Below the pieces are notes generated by a model. It saw nothing but the letters and a program-made list of their open reading frames with translations. It had not been told where the DNA came from and did no database searches. A DNA stretch of 11,156 nucleotides, from positions 1-11,156 of the forward strand of contig JAGPYM010000163.1 of NCBI GenBank assembly GCA_020736575.1. The letters are read 5' to 3'. This document shows, in pieces, positions 1 through 8,325 of the stretch. Each line of letters starts with the position of its first letter. Position 1 is the first letter of the stretch. The position numbers were made by a program, and so were the translations under genes. The stretch comes from Thelonectria olida (lineage: Eukaryota > Ascomycota > Sordariomycetes > Hypocreales > Nectriaceae).

Positions 1-1253
1 TAGTTTAATCGAACGCAGTCCTTGTTTGACAGCCTAAGTAGTTTCTTCAAGGTCCTGGAGCACATTGATTTTGTATAGGGTGGATGCAATCCCAAGTTCA
101 ATCAAGAGTACTATCCATTTTGTGTCATTATGTGCCATTGTTCCCAATCTCGATTGACTCCTTGAGGTCGAATGCCCATCTCCGCAAAGCATATCAATTA
201 ACTAATGGGCATTTTATTTATAACACGTAAATGAGAGAGATACCTAAAGCCAATGGAAGCAATCTCCTACATGAAGTGACGACTCCCACTCCATGCAATA
301 TATTGCTCTCGGCAAATGCTGGTAGCTTTACTATGACCATCTCTAAGAAAAGTAACATGTGTCCAAACTGACACTCAAAAGTCACCACGAAACGATCGAC
401 TAGGCTATTTAGGATGACTTCGATCAAACCACCCCTCAACCGTTGCATTCTTGACGGACACAGCCTTCATTTCTTGCCGTGGCTAGGTGTGAAGCCACCA
501 TACCAACAACAATAACCTCGTTGTTTTTTAATATAGAGACAGATACGCCTCCATTCGCGCCAGAATGCCATGAAAGAATCTGGATCTTCCAAGGAATTCG
601 ATGCCGAACCTAGCTTGACATTGTCTTTCCAGTTTTGGATATATGTGAAACCTCAACCTGAGCCCATCCAATCAGCTCGAGACTTCCTCTATTCAGTTTA
701 GCAGGGGTAACCACGAAATTGATGCAATGTGACGACGCAAGCGCCGGAAGTGGTAATACAGCTGTTTTTTTTTTTCAAACGCCACACGCGGTTGAGGGGA
801 TTGTCATCACATTGTAATGTCAGTTAGATAGAATTTAGGCTCGGGCAGATATGAGGGAATAGCAACTAAGTTGTGGCTGAGGGACGCCTCAGACATCTAA
901 GGCACGCAAGTGTATATCGCAAGCAGACGGGAGTATTGTGCAATCCACGGCTCGTCTATCCGACTGCCTATGGTGTCTTCAATAATGCACATACGACTCA
1001 GCCTTCTATTATTCTATTCGAGCGACATATAAAGCAAATATTTAACTAGTAACTCGGATATGTGACAGGCCAAAGTGAGAAACATAGAGTCGCGTGACGT
1101 GCTTGCCTGACTTAGACCCCCATTTTTCGTAGGCTAACTAGGCACTATAGTCATTCCATTTGAATGTTGAAAGTATCCCGTGTTTGAACTATCGGCAGCA
1201 CCAAATCCAGTTCGTGTATAAGAAGCTCGATGAACCCCGTGCAAGCGATTCTA
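1..1253. other. Upstream region without a supported gene
   Basis: No reading frame here has the length or C-ending codon use of the genes further along. Visible items are a run of 11 T at 765-775, a TATA-like ATATAAA near 1026-1032 about 300 bases before the first gene, and a TGACGT motif (CRE/bZIP-like core) near 1095-1100. None can be tied to a promoter from sequence alone. A frame open from 4 to 162 apart from one TAG at 76-78 reads vaguely protein-like, but I could not assign it to any family. Confidence 0.5.
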
Positions 1254-1331
1254 TCAACAACTTCACATCACCAGCACCAACAACCACAAGATCGTCTTCC
1301 CCCATAAAACACCATCACACTACTCTTCATC
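1254..1331 (+). promoter_or_regulatory. Probable 5' leader of the 1332 gene
   Basis: The 78 bases before the start codon are poor in G and rich in CA, CAA and CT steps, ending in TCTTCATC directly before ATG with an A at -3. This is typical of transcribed leaders of filamentous fungal genes and supports 1332 as the start. The transcription start itself cannot be located from sequence. Confidence 0.45.
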
Positions 1332-2551
1332 ATGTCTCTCACCCACCTCCAACTCATTCCCGCCGACAACGTCTCCGCCTTGTACTACGAGGACACCAAA
1401 ACCCTCGTCCTCAAAGCCTCCGGCACCCAAGTCGACATCACCCGTGACATCCACTTTCACCGCCTACCCTGGCCTGGCGCCCTCCGCTTCAAGCTGCAAG
1501 GCCTGGTTGGCCCCATCATCCGCAACTCGTCACCCTTCTCCGCCAGGAGCAACTTCAAAATCGACCTTCCCAGCAGGGTCTTTCCGTCCAACACGGCCGT
1601 CATCGACACGGCTAACAAGAAGGGCTTGGTCGTGCCCATCACGTATATTCTGAAGGATGGCTCTGAGGACACCAATATTTCTGCCAAGGGCGATGCTCCG
1701 TCTGATCTTCCCGAGGTCAAGGAGACGGCCAGCGATGACGAGATCGTCGCATTGTTCAAGGAGCCCTTCACCATCAAGCAATCCGACGCTTTCAAAGGCG
1801 AAGGCGGTAGCATCAACATCTCCTTCGACAAGACCTTCCTCGTCCTGACCGACGCGGCCATCTACGACGGCAAAATCGAATGGACCTTCAACTCGCAGCA
1901 AACAGGCAACACCGAAGTCTCCGTCTACGTTAGCCAGACTAACCCCCCTTCGCCTACGTCATCACCTACGCCGTGCACGTCGAGCTCCCCGGCGGTCCCG
2001 TCACGCCCTCTACCCTGGCCAGCTTCTCCGTGACCCCCGCTAACGGCACCAACAGCTCCAAGAAGGACGCTGGCCCAGTCGGCATCCCGCTGTCGTGGGA
2101 CGGCGTCATCAACATTGGCTACGACCTGATCAGGGATCAATACCCCGACGCGAAGCTGTACGAAGTCGACGCCAAGCCGGCGACATCGGAGCCCGTGTCC
2201 ACCGAATGGGGCCTCGTCCAAAACCGCATCGTGTGCGGTCTTCCCGACAACAAGACGGCCATCATCCAGTCGCACGGTTGGGACTCTTTCGGACCGGTTG
2301 AGGTCATTGACGCTCCCTGGCTCGACGACATTGCTATTCGCTGGCCTGTACCCTTGGACATCCACGAGGCCTTTGTCATCCTGCGAAGTTCAGGGTACGA
2401 GGAACCCGTTTGGGCGGTTACGCTGCGCCAGCCCCTGTACCCTGGCATCGACCAGCCGTTTTACATCTTCAATATTGGCTCCCAATTTATCGCCGTCGGT
2501 ATCAGGGACAAGCAGATCCACAAGTTCGGTCCCACTGGACGTGAGTATTAG
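1332..2551 (+). CDS. Unrecognised fungal protein, about 400 aa, frame broken at a C6 run
   Basis: I do not recognise this family and assign no function. The start at 1332 has A at -3 and a CA-rich leader. The first frame (1332 to about 1943) and the second (about 1943 to 2551) share strong C-ending codon preference, and the protein reads continuously across the break: VSVYVSQTNP, then FAYVITYAVHVEL. The second frame has a TAA at 1940-1942, just before the run of six C at 1943-1948, so a one-base loss (or two-base gain) in that run best explains the break. There is no signal peptide and no membrane segment. The sequence looks beta-rich, with alternating hydrophobic strands and a closing YIFNIGSQFIAVGI stretch. 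The printed stop lies inside a GTGAGT donor-like site, so the true end may be after a small intron. An alternative reading, a 56-nt intron 1929-1984 (GTTAGC...AG), restores the frame but discards a coding-like stretch. The gene is real with good confidence; whether it is intact is unsure. Confidence 0.72.
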
Positions 2552-2592
2552 AAGTCTTAGAGGATGATTGCTGCTTCTTGGTGACGAAGCAG
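2541..2592 (+). other. Candidate terminal intron of the 1332 gene
   Basis: GTGAGT at 2541-2546 matches the fungal donor consensus. GTGAC at 2581-2585 is a possible branch site and AG at 2591-2592 a possible acceptor, giving 52 nt, an ordinary fungal intron size. Splicing would end the protein ...GPTGQQH at a TAG at 2601-2603 instead of ...GPTGREY at 2549-2551. The effect on the protein is only a few residues, so protein similarity cannot decide it. Confidence 0.35.
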
Positions 2593-2603
2593 AGCAACAT
2601 TAG

Positions 2604-4076
2604 TGTCTATCTTTCTTCACACTCTCCTTAATTATCTTGGATGTTTATGGTTTGACACACAATCGAAAGTGTCAGATGAGTACTAGGTCTAGGCAATAAT
2701 ATCTTGATTTTATCTGCAAGATCTTGACTAATTTATATGTATGAATGTTGTAACTACCTTTACATATTTGCCTATCAGTGTGCTTCTCGTGATAAAAGTG
2801 AGACTGCTTCACATAATGAAGCATAGCAACCCTTAATACCTGGCTGTAGATCTCTACAGAGTACTGGCCTACAACACATCAAGATCAACCTCGCTTAGGC
2901 TGGATAGGTTGTAGTGAAGTCTTAAACTAGGCTCAATTTTCCAATCCTAGCGATCCTCTTTCCAGTCACTCTCCAGTCAACCGTGACCTATATCAATCCA
3001 CAATAATATATCATCTCTGCATGTCATAGGTCCCCTGGAATGACCATCATCCCAGTACATCTTGCGTCATATTATTAAAGAGATTATCAGCGAGATAATA
3101 CCCCAGAAATAACAAAGATTTCTAGGTTAAATGACATCTAAGTCGTTTGGTATGCTTAGAGATCCCTCAACCGGTCGGGATTAAAAATCAAGATGAGGAG
3201 CTCGCTACCCCGTCATCCAAAGACCAGTCGACAGCTTGTGCTTATTGCTTCATACTTAGAAGGAACTGTTAGATTTTTTAGGGTCCATATTGAACCAACT
3301 TAGTACTACCCCTGTTTCTGTTGACTTATATTTCCATGTCCGCGCTGGGATCCCAGCAGGCTGTTCGAGAATACCTATCGTCTACGTTTAAAAATATTAG
3401 GTTATTACTTAGAAGCTTGAACTTAAACCCTTTTCTATTTTCTGCATAAATTTTTAAAGTCAACGTAGGCTGGAGATCGAAGTGCCTATAGAGGGCTCCA
3501 GTTGCCATGTTTCATAATATAATATTATCCTTTATTTCTAGTTAACGTCTACTTCTTCTCAGTATAATGATCGCTTCCCAATATGCTATGGAATAGAACC
3601 CGTTTTCCATATCACAACCAGTGGCAGTGTAGTCTCTCCTTCTTCGACATTATCAAGCCCATAGGTCTGACTGAGAACAACAAAGCGTAATATATTGAAT
3701 ATCATGCTGCTAGTATTGATCTTTTCTGCTACCATCTCTTTATCCGGGAGTTTAAATCACCCTTGCTAGTAATAGTAATTGCCGTTTAAAAGGTGGAGAG
3801 CTGCTAGCTGCCTGATTCCTAAGAGTTCGCACAAGGTTCGGGAGAGGATGATTTACAGAGTGCACATGACGCATGGGAGCAGCCGCAACGTCTAATGAGA
3901 AGGTAGGAATACTCCTTCTCCAGAGATGTGCTGCAAGCCCAGAATTCTCGCCAAGCAAAAAGTAACTTTTGAGGATCCGTTGTCATATTGAGAGTAATGT
4001 ATTATTATCGAATGCGAGCAAGTGAAAATCCTCAGCATCACAACAGTAAACCCGTCACTCTGATCCAATACAGGAG
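2604..4076. other. Gene-free spacer, about 1.5 kb
   Basis: Both strands are closed at short intervals, and the few short open frames (for example minus strand 3958-3752) have no codon bias or motif I recognise. Base composition is mildly AT-rich without the extreme skew of the right end of the window. The first part should contain the 3' end of the 1332 gene and the last part that of the dehydrogenase relic. I see no tRNA, clear repeat or transposon terminus. Confidence 0.5.
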
Positions 4077-4891
4077 TTACTCTAATGCCTCCTCGATCAG
4101 CCGCTGAGCTCGGTCCAATTCAAATTCCTCCAGGGGAAGCTCAGTCCATAGAATTTGTTGTGCAACTCCCTGCTAGATCATGGATTTGGTGTTATACAAC
4201 ATTTTCCAGCCGGCCTCTTCATCAAGGTTGAAGAATTCTGTCCGAGTCTTCGGGTGGTAACACATCTCGAGGATGTACCCTTTCTCTTTCTTAGCAAGAA
4301 ACTCCTTGACGATGCCCGGGCCAGGATCTCACCCTCTTCCTTCGGTGGGAAATTAGGCACAGTGCCGACGACGAGGACTGGTGCTTCTAGGGCAGCCGCC
4401 TGCTCGATAGATGCGACGTGGACAAGTTCACCACCGAAGCCTGACGTTGTAAACGACTATATGATTGCTTTGACCTCGCTCTCCAGCCGATTTACCATGT
4501 AAGTCTTACTGGCACCCAGCCACTTCCACAGGGCGAAAACGGCAGCTCGGCAAGCACCGCCACCTCCAATCACGAGTGCTGGTTTGCCTAGAGCCTTGGT
4601 GGAGACTTCGGGGAAGTTTTGCAAAAAGGCCTCGCGCACACCTATGCAGTCCGTATTTGTGCCGATGTGGCGGGTGCTTCCATCAGCAGCTCGGCGGAGG
4701 AACACAGTGTTGATAGCCCCCATTACTCGTCCCTCCTCAGTCACGTCGTCTAACGAGGACATTATGGACACTTTGAAGGGCATGGTGACTGCACAGCCCA
4801 CAATGTCGGGCTCCTTGAGTGCGGGGAGAAACTAGTCTGCATTTTTGGTCTCGTGTAGCTTGTAACTCCAGGGCAGCGAAACACTTTGGAA
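4077..4891 (-). pseudogene. Quinate/shikimate dehydrogenase relic (AroE/QutB-like), 5' truncated
   Basis: Family members reduce 3-dehydroshikimate, or oxidise quinate or shikimate, using NAD(P). The relic runs from FQSVSLPWSYKLHE (codon at 4891) through the substrate-domain motif GCAVTMPFK with its catalytic-type lysine, GAINTV, TNTDCIG, the nucleotide-binding glycine loop VIGGGGACRAAV, NRLESE and VGTVPNFPP, to the C-terminal QGVAQQILWTELPLEEF and a TAA at 4077-4079. It spans about 270 codons of the usual 290-310, with the first few dozen missing. Damage: TAG at 4832-4834 (before FLPALKEP), TAG at 4457-4459 (after KAII), a one-base loss around 4313-4322 (ILAR, then IVKEFL in the next frame), and TAG at 4173-4175 where this family usually has Trp (SMI-W-QGVAQQ). 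It continues directly from a truncated permease on the same strand. Identity as a relic of this family is near certain; quinate rather than shikimate preference is inferred from context. Confidence 0.9.
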
Positions 4892-4898
4892 CAGGCAG

Positions 4899-5292
4899 AG
4901 CGCGACCGCCGTAGATGAGACCGCTTCCCAGACGATGGGACCTGCAAAATGGCACCAAGGTCGAAGATGGCACCGCACTCCATGAGCGGAATGCGGCGGC
5001 CAAGCTTCTCGGTAAAATAATAGACTAAGATGGCTCCGAAGAAGCAGCCTGCTTGGAAGGTGCTGACAATGATGGCACTCAAGGAGGCGGCAGTGTTGCC
5101 AGAGGCATCCGCAGGCCCGAACCTGCTCTTGAAGGCCGGCAGCGTCAACGTGCCCCCGATAAAAGCAGAGTCGTAGCCAAACATGGCTGACCCCATGGCA
5201 GCGGAGATGGAAAAGACTTTAACCAGTGTCAAAAGAACAATATCCGCCCTTTGGGGGTTATTGCGTGACCTAAAGCTGCCAAGCCCAAGATG
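4899..5292 (-). pseudogene. Truncated sugar/quinate-type MFS permease, N-terminal part
   Basis: The frame read down from 5292 carries the start of a sugar-porter permease (MFS, PF00083 type). The first membrane segment has AAMGSAMFGYDSAFIGG, followed by LPAFKSRFG. The second segment comes around SLSAIIVSTFQAGCFFGAILVYYF, the conserved loop 2-3 GRR lies in EKLGRRIPL, and the third segment is near CGAIFDLGAILQ. A one-base shift follows, best placed in the GGG at 4927-4929; in the next frame SGSGLIYGGRAL continues the family pattern. Permease similarity then stops and dehydrogenase sequence begins at 4891, so about three quarters of the usual 500-plus residues are gone. There is no ATG in a suitable place: upstream in frame a TGA lies at 5293-5295, so a first exon before a 5' intron is probably lost or unrecognised. 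Quinate as cargo is inferred from the neighbours, not seen in the protein. Confidence 0.82.
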
Positions 5293-5521
5293 TCACATCA
5301 CGACCGCCTCACAACACCTAAATAGAACGTTTGTGGTTGGAAACAGCACATGACTTGTACGAGACCGATGAGTTCTAACTAGTATAGCGTGAAGCTCTGG
5401 ATGCATTCTCACGAGGTAGGGGCACGTAAAAAAAAAAGGATTAGTTTTAATCCAGCTTGTACTTTTCATTCATATTTGGGCCACCAATGGTTTAGCCGCC
5501 TAGACTTGTTGTGACGAGCCG
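5293..5521. other. Spacer between permease relic and dehydroquinase gene
   Basis: This stretch should hold the 3' end of the dehydroquinase gene and the former promoter or first exon of the permease, both on the minus strand. A run of ten A lies at 5428-5437. No reading frame or conserved control site can be supported. Confidence 0.4.
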
Positions 5522-6622
5522 CTACAGCACCTCAATGCTGCTAGCGATCACCGATACGCGTGCTAGCCTTCCAGTTACCGCAGTGAACTCTCGGCCGATG
5601 GCAGTAACGAGAGCTTCTCCTGTCTGCCAATCTCCGCTAACCTGGAACTGGGATGCCTGGCCGTCCTCAGATCCCACCTGACACTCATGGGGGTAGCCGA
5701 GCTCAATAAACGCAGCCTGAAGACCGCGAACGACCTTCTCCGCCACGGCTGAATCCCCAGAAACACCGATTCGTTTCTTTAGAAGCTGCCCAATCAAGTG
5801 GCGACCCTGGTGAACTTGAGCTAGGCCGAGCTGGCCCGGAGCGGACGGAAACGGTATCAGCGGATGGGTGACAAGGGAGATCTGGGACGTGATCCGGGAC
5901 AGCTGGCCGTTAGGACCCATGCCAACAGCCAGAAGAGGTTTTCCGCCCCTGCGACGGTGGTTCCGAGCGAAGAGGGCAAGTTTGTAACAAGCCTCAATGT
6001 CGGCCGAGCGAATGCTGAGTTTGACAATGTCTGGACGATGTTGGTAAATGCCTGTCACTTGGGGAGAGATGGAAAGATGGAAAGAAAACATACCACCAAA
6101 AGAATTTGCTGCATCAAATTTATCCATGAGTTCCTGGCTCGCCCAAGAGACCTTGCCAGTCCAGTTGTGGTAGGAAGCAACCGCTCTGGTGGACCCCTTC
6201 TTCGTCGAGACATCCCGTATGAGCTCCTTGGACCATTCGATCTCGACGTCAATGTAAGCAATCTCAAGTTCAATAGCTAGATGCAACAAATCCAGGGCTT
6301 CCTTCTCCGCCGTATCGGGAAACTTGCCGCCCTGGGATCGTGTGCGAATCGTAAAGAGAATCGGCAGGGATGACATGGCTTGCAAGGCCTGGACCTGGTC
6401 CTTCACATAGTCGAGCGGCGGGGTGTTGACATCCCCAAGCGGCTTGGGGTCTGGACTGAGCAAGTCAACGCGCATTTCCCACACATCACCCCCGTAGCCG
6501 ATGCGCGTGATGATGTCCTTGGCATCGGGGATGTTGGGGAAGGTGAGTGGAATAATGAAAGTCTGTTTGCCGCTGGCGTAGTTGCTCAAGACGACATCTG
6601 TCGACTGCTGTAGATGAGACAT
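5522..6622 (-). CDS. Type I 3-dehydroquinate dehydratase, AROM-like domain
   Basis: Predicted to convert 3-dehydroquinate to 3-dehydroshikimate through a lysine Schiff base. With a 42-nt intron removed (6093-6052) the protein is 352 aa. Numbered on the spliced protein, residues matching the type I active site are E49 and R51 in WEMRVDLL, R93 in FTIRTRSQGG, H152 in ASYHNWTG, K187 in DIVKLSIR, R229 in GQLSRI, and S246 and Q250 in PSAPGQL. All key positions are kept, so the enzyme looks intact. The start has A at -3 (CTACCATG). From about residue 268 a tail of some 85 residues resembles, weakly, the first part of the shikimate dehydrogenase domain that follows dehydroquinase in AROM (KKRIGVSGD..., ELGYPHECQV), then stops. 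No shikimate-kinase-like region precedes the domain, so this is not a full AROM or QutR-type repressor. Neighbours point to quinate catabolism, although the catabolic enzyme in classical qa/qut clusters is the unrelated type II. Confidence 0.88.
   Translation of the reverse strand: MSHLQQSTDVVLSNYASGKQTFIIPLTFPNIPDAKDIITRIGYGGDVWEMRVDLLSPDPKPLGDVNTPPLDYVKDQVQALQAMSSLPILFTIRTRSQGGKFPDTAEKEALDLLHLAIELEIAYIDVEIEWSKELIRDVSTKKGSTRAVASYHNWTGKVSWASQELMDKFDAANSFGGMFSFHLSISPQVTGIYQHRPDIVKLSIRSADIEACYKLALFARNHRRRGGKPLLAVGMGPNGQLSRITSQISLVTHPLIPFPSAPGQLGLAQVHQGRHLIGQLLKKRIGVSGDSAVAEKVVRGLQAAFIELGYPHECQVGSEDGQASQFQVSGDWQTGEALVTAIGREFTAVTGRLARVSVIASSIEVL
6052..6093 (-). other. 42-nt intron in the dehydroquinase gene
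   Basis: On the minus strand the intron starts GTATGT (6093-6088), is pyrimidine-rich, and ends AAGTGACAG with GTGAC as likely branch site and AG at 6053-6052. Splicing joins SFG-G to IYQHRPDIVK and restores family-like spacing between H152 and K187. Its length is a multiple of three with no in-frame stop, so an unspliced message would still be read through with 14 extra residues. Confidence 0.8.
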
Positions 6623-7515
6623 GGTAGAGGTCGTATTTGCCCTTGTTGTCTACGGGAACCGAGTCTAAACTCTGCACCTACGTATCCGGACGTAACTTAA
6701 GTGCGGACGCTCTACGGAGGTCAAACGGGTCGAGGGCCTCTCTAACTCATGTACCGCTCTAGGGATAAGATCTCTTCCGCGTCGGTCTGAATGCGAAATC
6801 CGCAGCGTCTGCTAGTCTTATACTAAAGGGTAGTTGGAGAATTCAAGACAAAGTAAGGTGAAGACTTTAAAAGAGGAAAAAGAAAAAAGGACCAATTAGG
6901 AAGTAGACGCTCTCGAAAAGCTTTAATTGCTCTTGCAATATTAGCGAGCCATTCGGATCGTAATAGAGAGCCGAGTATTGCGTGAAGTTCTTCGCAAGCC
7001 CTAGTTTACTGCTAGCTAGAGGTAGATTACTAGCTGTTTATATATTAATAGCTAGAATATTTACTACATTTAGTTATATTATAAACTTACAAGTGAGGTT
7101 AAAGAAAGCTAAAAGGTAGAATGCTTAATTGCGTTAAGTCTTATGGACCTATTAGTAATTTTAAACATAATACGTCTCTATGAAGCCTTCTTATTACAAT
7201 TAGAGCTTCTCAGTTGGCATTGGTAAAGTCTATAACATTATAAGTAATAATTAAAACCAAATTGATACAGATCAGCTCCTTGCAGGTGTCGGGAGCTAAC
7301 AAGGATGCCTTCTCAAACAGCTATAAGAGTCGACGACATATCTGTTGGAAGTAGACCTTAATTGCACTAGCGATAATGTCACTCGGAAATGAAGTTCTGT
7401 TTACAAGTTAGACTTGTTATCATTTTCATAGCGAGGTACCCACGAGGACAAAAGCGAGGGTTGAGCGATTGTTAGTGAGTCAGACAGCATAGGCTATAGG
7501 CCCTTCTTTTCGGAA
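6623..7515. other. Divergent spacer between dehydroquinase and a permease relic
   Basis: This region lies between two 5' ends and so should hold the dehydroquinase promoter at its left side. No gene is supported. From about 7020 to 7260 it becomes AT-rich with many TA steps and repeated TAGCTAG-like words, a milder form of the composition at the right end of the window and possibly an old mutated repeat. I find no transposon coding remnant. Confidence 0.45.
6763..6778. promoter_or_regulatory. Weak candidate quinate-activator (QA-1F/QutA-like) site
   Basis: GGATAAGATCTCTTCC sits about 140-155 bases upstream of the dehydroquinase ATG. Known qa/qut activator sites are 16-bp palindromes of the form GGRTAA-NNNN-TTATCC. 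This one keeps the left half-site perfectly but only part of the right. A GATA core also lies within it, so a GATA-factor site is an equally good reading. By hand about 12 of 16 positions fit, which can arise by chance. Confidence 0.2.
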
Positions 7516-7718
7516 ATGGATCAAATCGCGGAGACCGGAGACAAAACCCTCGTCGAAGAGCGTTTGGTCACTCAGGCCCATCCCGACCACGGCCCTATCC
7601 ATGGGGCGAATTTCATTTCACGCAAGAGGAGACTCCAGAATACGCGTTGCGCACTATGTGCTGGAAGGTATTCGCCGAGGATATTCAGAGGAGCAAGCCG
7701 TGGTCCCCGGCGATGTAA
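7516..7718 (+). pseudogene. Possible N-terminal remnant of a sugar-porter gene
   Basis: An ATG at 7516 opens a hydrophilic, charged stretch beginning MDQIAETGDKTLVEERL and reading to about ANFIS. A frame change near 7620 then allows EETPEYALRTMCWKVFAEDI, closed by TAA at 7716-7718. Charged N-terminal tails of this kind precede the first membrane segment in many fungal sugar porters, and a clearer sugar-porter C-terminus lies just downstream on the same strand. That would mean the whole membrane core was deleted. No diagnostic motif is present, so this link is an inference from position and style only; it could be unrelated. Confidence 0.3.
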
Positions 7719-7765
7719 AAGCCAGCTGAAAGCCTCTGATTATCACATGATTGAGTTCTAACGAC

Positions 7766-8154
7766 ATGGCTAATACGAGGACTTTAGTGGCCCAGACGGA
7801 GTGTAGGGTTCCGAGAGAAACGCAGGTGCTATTTTGGATCGTATGCACGCAGCGAATGGTAATTCTAGCGCCTTTTATTAACACTGCGGCTGGAAGTACG
7901 TAAACCCCTTCATGCAGAATGAGCCTGGAAACCTGGGCTCAAGAGTTGGGATGATATATGGAAGCATGTCCGTTTTGGCGCTCGTTGTACCCGAGATGAA
8001 GGGCAGAAGTCTGGAGGAACTCGATGAGTTGTTTCACTCAATAACACCAGCATGGAAGTCGACTAGGCTTGTTGCTACTGGCGTTGGCGCTGAAATCACG
8101 CACATTGAGGGCGTCAAGATTGATGTTCTTGACGGAAAGGCTGGGAAAGATTAG
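7766..8154 (+). pseudogene. Sugar-porter (MFS) permease relic, C-terminal part
   Basis: The clear part is from about 7885: GWKYVNPFMQN, then GNLGSRVGMIYGSMSVLALV (last membrane region) and the hallmark sugar-porter motif PEMKGRSLEELDELF, followed by a hydrophilic tail to TAG at 8152-8154. Just upstream, in a different frame starting near 7766, LVAQTECRVPRETQVL resembles the loop before TM11 (E-x-PS-x-R-x-R-x-KT). A frameshift near 7882-7893 separates the two. The last membrane helix is also too short: LALV runs straight into VPEMKG, where relatives usually have several more hydrophobic residues, suggesting a small in-frame deletion. Spacing resembles fungal alpha-glucoside or hexose porters more than quinate permeases, so it is probably not the missing half of the 4899-5292 relic, which also lies on the opposite strand. 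A relic of this family is near certain; the cargo is unknown. Confidence 0.78.
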
Positions 8155-8325
8155 GGCTGGAATAAGGTAGTACTGGAGTTTCATATTCTTCAGCCTGGGG
8201 ATATTATTTGAATGCTAGCAAGGAGGCCTATAGCGTATAAACAAACGCAAAAAGACATTAACACATGAGAGAGTCCCTGGGTTCGGACAGATATAAAGAT
8301 CGCTAAGCTAAAGCTCCTTGTCAGC
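8155..8325. other. Short convergent spacer
   Basis: This lies between the 3' ends of the permease relic and the F-box gene. No gene or convincing terminator structure is visible. Confidence 0.4.

Noticed and set aside
4..162. Frame 4-162, open apart from TAG at 76-78, reading FDSLSSFFKVLEHIDFV then NPKFNQEYYPF
   Set aside because: It looks somewhat protein-like and I considered a transposase fragment, but no family motif is present and the stretch is too short to support.
1457..1861. Long minus-strand open frames opposite the 1332 gene, and similar frames opposite 1925-2448
   Set aside because: These are shadows of a GC-rich coding strand: the plus frames have coherent codon bias and the minus ones do not.
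3752..3958. Minus-strand 68-codon open frame in the long spacer
   Set aside because: No recognisable motif, no fungal codon bias and no neighbouring exon to extend it.
5864..6280. Plus-strand open frame of 138 codons opposite the dehydroquinase gene
   Set aside because: It is antisense to a frame with all type I active-site residues and crosses the intron; it shows no independent motif.
6899..7378. Shared GGAAGTAGAC and TTAATTGC words near 6899-6930 and 7347-7365
   Set aside because: A few short words in AT-rich DNA occur by chance at this length, and the intervening spacing does not match, so a repeat is not supported.
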